Position numbers and translations under genes: made by a program. A stretch of 8,086 nt of DNA, from the NCBI GenBank assembly GCA_026985755.1, contig JALSPX010000230.1:1-8086 (forward strand). The letters are read 5' to 3'. Positions 6,594 to 8,086 of the stretch are shown here, piece by piece. Below the pieces are notes generated by a model, which was not told the DNA's origin, ran no database searches, and worked only from the letters and a program-made list of their open reading frames with translations. The stretch is from Sulfurovum sp. GTDB lineage: Bacteria; Campylobacterota; Campylobacteria; Campylobacterales; Sulfurovaceae. The first letter of the stretch is position 1; each line of letters opens with the position of its first letter.

Positions 6594-6639
6594 GTTGTCG
6601 TAAGTTGCAATTTACAGATATTTTAAAAAAGGAGATTTC

Positions 6640-7035
6640 ATGAAGAAGTTATTTATCATGATGTTTGGCTTACTGTTTGTTGCTTCGGCAACTTTTGCTT
6701 CACCTAGTGCAAATGGTGATATGATGAGTATGAGCAAGACTGATAGTCAAGTTTTGTTTGGTGATAGTAGTGTAAATGTAGTTGCTTTGAATAGTGATGA
6801 GATGAAAGCTACTGAGGGTGAAGGATTTAAATGGGTTTATAACACTGGCAGATTTGTTTATAAAAATACTTATTTTGATGGCTACAATGGTAGTAGGATT
6901 TTTCAAATAAGATGGCGTAAACGTCCTGTTTTTAGGCTAGATTACAAAGCCAATCCATCACCTACAATGTTACATATGCATTTCAACAATATGAAATATC
7001 ATAGACCTTGGTATGCTCCTTGGAGAAAATATTAA
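6640..7035 (+). CDS. Small exported basic protein with bacteriocin-leader-like motif
   Basis: A 131-residue protein I cannot assign to a named family. It begins with a clear Sec signal peptide (1-20, ending ATFA before S21). An acidic segment (21-62) ends in ALNSDEMKATEGEGF. This resembles the leader of class II bacteriocins and other double-glycine peptides, L-S-x-x-E-M/L-x-x-x-x-G-G, with G60-E-G62 in place of GG. The tail (63-131) is strongly basic and aromatic, with RWRKRPVFRLDY (91-102), LHMH (111-114) and YHRPW (120-124); the D101/H112/H114/H121 spacing recalls C-terminal toxin tails but is not diagnostic. AAGGAG (6629-6634) lies 5 bp before the ATG. Its promoter carries the G10 tract, so expression may be phase variable. 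An exported antibacterial peptide or matrix protein are both possible. Confidence 0.75.
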   Translation: MKKLFIMMFGLLFVASATFASPSANGDMMSMSKTDSQVLFGDSSVNVVALNSDEMKATEGEGFKWVYNTGRFVYKNTYFDGYNGSRIFQIRWRKRPVFRLDYKANPSPTMLHMHFNNMKYHRPWYAPWRKY

Positions 7036-7080
7036 GACTGATAATAAAATATCAAATGGCAACAATTAAATTTATTTAAA

Positions 7081-7115
7081 CTATTATCTTGTCTTTATGG
7101 CAAGGTAATGGTTTT
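7081..7115 (+). terminator. Stem-loop between the exported-protein gene and the next gene
   Basis: CTATTATCTTG (7081-7091) pairs with CAAGGTAATGG (7101-7111) over 11 bp, including two G-U pairs, around a 9 nt loop, and TTTT follows. The short T-run makes it a weak intrinsic terminator. It sits just before the ribosome site of the next gene (7118-7123), so it may instead lower read-through or shield translation, making the downstream gene less expressed than the exported protein. Confidence 0.4.
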
Positions 7116-7130
7116 AAAAAGGATTTTAAC

Positions 7131-7571
7131 TTGAATAGAAAAATTTTTATGGCTAAAAAAGAATATGAGTTTGAAGATGTATATTATGCTGATTTAGATA
7201 AACCTTATGATGAAATAAAAAAATTTGAAAAATTATTATTCTCTCAAGATGATATTTTTTATATATCTATTGAGAAACAAGATAAAAAGATAGTGGATAT
7301 AAAGTGTGATAAAAATGTCTTTTCAATAGAAAAACACCTGTTTGTAGAGAGTAAATTAGCAGGTGTCGGTATTGATTATTTTACCATTAGATCCAAAGAT
7401 GATAATATATGCGATAATCTAAAAATATTTTTTAAAAATATGGATTTAAAACTATATTATCGTGATGATTGGATTGAAAATATATTTAACTTAAATATCT
7501 CAAGTTTATATAAAACAGATTGTGATGGAGATAGGTTAATCATATATAAAAAGAAGGTAATAAATGCTTAA
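7131..7571 (+). CDS. Charged cytoplasmic protein of unknown function, candidate immunity or partner protein
   Basis: I do not recognise this family. I start it at TTG 7131 because AAAGGA (7118-7123) is 7 bp upstream, giving 146 residues. The ATG at 7149 (140 residues, MAKKEYEFEDVYYADL) has no ribosome site of its own, and the TTG at 7089 lies inside a hairpin. There is no signal peptide or membrane segment. About 28 acidic and 26 basic residues, plus many aromatics and isoleucines, suggest a compact alpha/beta cytoplasmic protein. The gene is richer in AT than its neighbours, a sign of separate origin. Its place right after a small exported basic protein is where an immunity protein would lie, but nothing in the sequence proves that role. 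Its last 8 bp overlap the next gene, so the two are translationally coupled. Confidence 0.7.
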   Translation: MNRKIFMAKKEYEFEDVYYADLDKPYDEIKKFEKLLFSQDDIFYISIEKQDKKIVDIKCDKNVFSIEKHLFVESKLAGVGIDYFTIRSKDDNICDNLKIFFKNMDLKLYYRDDWIENIFNLNISSLYKTDCDGDRLIIYKKKVINA

Positions 7572-7974
7572 AAAAATATCCCTACTTCTCGTCCCCCTAT
7601 TTTTATTTTCAAAGCCCGTAAAAGTGGATGAGATACTTACAGAAAAAAAGAGCTTTAGGCTTGATACTTCACTCAGCTATACAAATGGCAACCGAAAAGA
7701 GGGTTCACTAGCTCCATTTCAGTATCAGACACAAAATGGTGATCTTATAACAATCCCAACATATTTGGGTGATAGCAAGTCAAATCAAGACTACATAGGG
7801 TATGCACTTTCGCTTCGCTATGGAGTGAGTGAAGATATTGAGATTTTCTCTTCGGTCAATCTTTTTACATCAGATACACATTTTGAAGCTGAAAATAGGT
7901 TTGGCACAAAGAGTGAAAAAGGATTTAATAACTTTAATATCGGCTTATTTATAAATTTAAGGGTCAGGCGTTGA
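7564..7974 (+). pseudogene. Truncated outer-membrane beta-barrel (transporter-like) protein
   Basis: The frame opens with a signal peptide (MLKKISLLLVPLFLFS), then FRLDTSLSYTNGNRK, FQYQTQNGDLITIPTYLGD, YIGYALSLRYGVSEDIEIFS and FNNFNIGLFI, alternating strands and turns typical of an outer-membrane barrel. From memory, barrels of this kind in Campylobacterota run to about 250-300 residues and can lie near C39-type peptidases in peptide-export clusters such as FapF/FapD. Here the frame ends at residue 136. The last seven codons (INLRVRR) come from the 59 bp repeat, so the native C-terminal half is gone. A barrel this short is unlikely to fold. AGAAGG (7552-7557) lies 6 bp before the ATG, and the start overlaps the previous gene. 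The gene was probably broken by the element that begins at 7952. Confidence 0.65.
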
Positions 7975-8069
7975 AAATATACCTTATATTTATGGTATAA
8001 TCATACCACTTAAATTTAAGGGTCAGGCGTTGAAAATATACCTTATATTTATGGTATAATCATACCACT
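7952..8069. repeat. Tandem duplication of a 59 bp mobile-element-like end
   Basis: The unit at 7952-8010 is repeated without visible change at 8011-8069, and four bases of a third unit follow. Each unit holds GGGTCAGGCGTTGAAAATA, then TATACC and GGTATA, which can form a hairpin, and a competing GGTAT/ATACC hairpin around AATC. The core GGCGTTGAAAATATACC (7967-7983 and 8026-8042) is the reverse complement of the core of copies A and B, with one change. The junction of the units is the perfect palindrome TTAAATTTAA (8010-8019). The first unit supplies the stop codon of the truncated barrel gene. Confidence 0.85.
8030..8060 (+). promoter_or_regulatory. Promoter-like sequence in the 59 bp unit, reading out of the window
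   Basis: TTGAAA (8030-8035) and a perfect TATAAT (8055-8060) stand 19 bp apart, slightly more than ideal, with TGG before the -10. The same pair occurs in the first unit at 7971-7976 and 7996-8001. An AAAAGGA-like ribosome site begins at about 8077, so a gene, perhaps a Y1 transposase, may start just past the window edge. Confidence 0.4.
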
Positions 8070-8086
8070 TAAACCCAAAAGGATGC

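Larger units (their letters stand above)
5938..6639. other. 702 bp region without an intact gene
   Basis: It holds, in order, the vapBC promoter, a featureless AT-rich stretch (about 5980-6091), repeat copy B, two broken gene remnants (6154-6392), a pair of 25 bp direct repeats, and the poly-G promoter of the next gene. A 9 bp inverted pair, ATTGTAATT (5981-5989) and AATTACAAT (6073-6081), frames the featureless part; its role, if any, is unknown. A minus-strand open frame at 6200-6415 exists but is judged spurious. Confidence 0.7.

Noticed and set aside
6700..6906. 68-codon minus-strand open frame
   Set aside because: Antisense to the exported protein gene, which has a signal peptide and ribosome site.
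7089..7130. TTG 7089 as start of the charged protein
   Set aside because: It lies in the left arm of a hairpin and has no ribosome site; TTG 7131 has AAAGGA at 7 bp.
7952..8073. CRISPR array
   Set aside because: The two units are identical over their whole 59 bp with no spacers between; it is a tandem duplication.

Overview
The window reads as a chromosomal stretch of a Campylobacterota (Epsilonproteobacteria) genome, of the Sulfurovum/Sulfurimonas kind. This assignment is inference from the AT-rich sequence, strong AAGGA-type ribosome binding sites, the look of the ClpS/ClpA, BioD and PyrB proteins, and a poly-G tract of the kind this phylum uses for phase variation. No database search was possible.

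The left part (1-5222) is ordinary core genome. A clpS-clpA operon lies on the minus strand, with clpA running off the left edge. bioD is divergent from it. A secreted glycoside hydrolase family 26-like enzyme on the minus strand converges with bioD, and the two stop codons overlap. pyrB follows on the plus strand and shares an overlapping divergent promoter region with the hydrolase gene. These genes serve protein quality control, biotin synthesis, polysaccharide attack and pyrimidine synthesis; they do not form one pathway.

The right part (5275-8086) is accessory DNA. A vapBC-type toxin-antitoxin pair (5314-5937) sits between two nearly identical 30-31 bp direct repeats. Next comes a 702 bp gap holding remnants of at least one broken gene, including the C-terminal end of a DUF59/MIP18 (SufT/PaaD-like) protein, then a pair of 25 bp direct repeats exactly 42 bp apart, and a G10 tract directly upstream of a -10 element. 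That promoter drives a small exported protein (6640-7035) with a Sec signal peptide, a bacteriocin-leader-like motif and a very basic tail rich in His, Arg and Trp. It is followed by a charged cytoplasmic protein of unknown function (candidate partner or immunity protein) and, overlapping it by 8 bp, the N-terminal part of an outer-membrane beta-barrel protein.

The barrel gene is cut off by a 59 bp sequence present twice in tandem (7952-8069). The core of this sequence, GGCGTTGAAAATATACC, is the reverse complement of the core of the repeats flanking vapBC. Four copies of one repeat family therefore bracket both the toxin-antitoxin cassette and the exported-peptide locus. The most interesting proposal is that 6437-7974 is a phase-variable exported-peptide/antagonism locus whose outer-membrane component was broken by a mobile element end.
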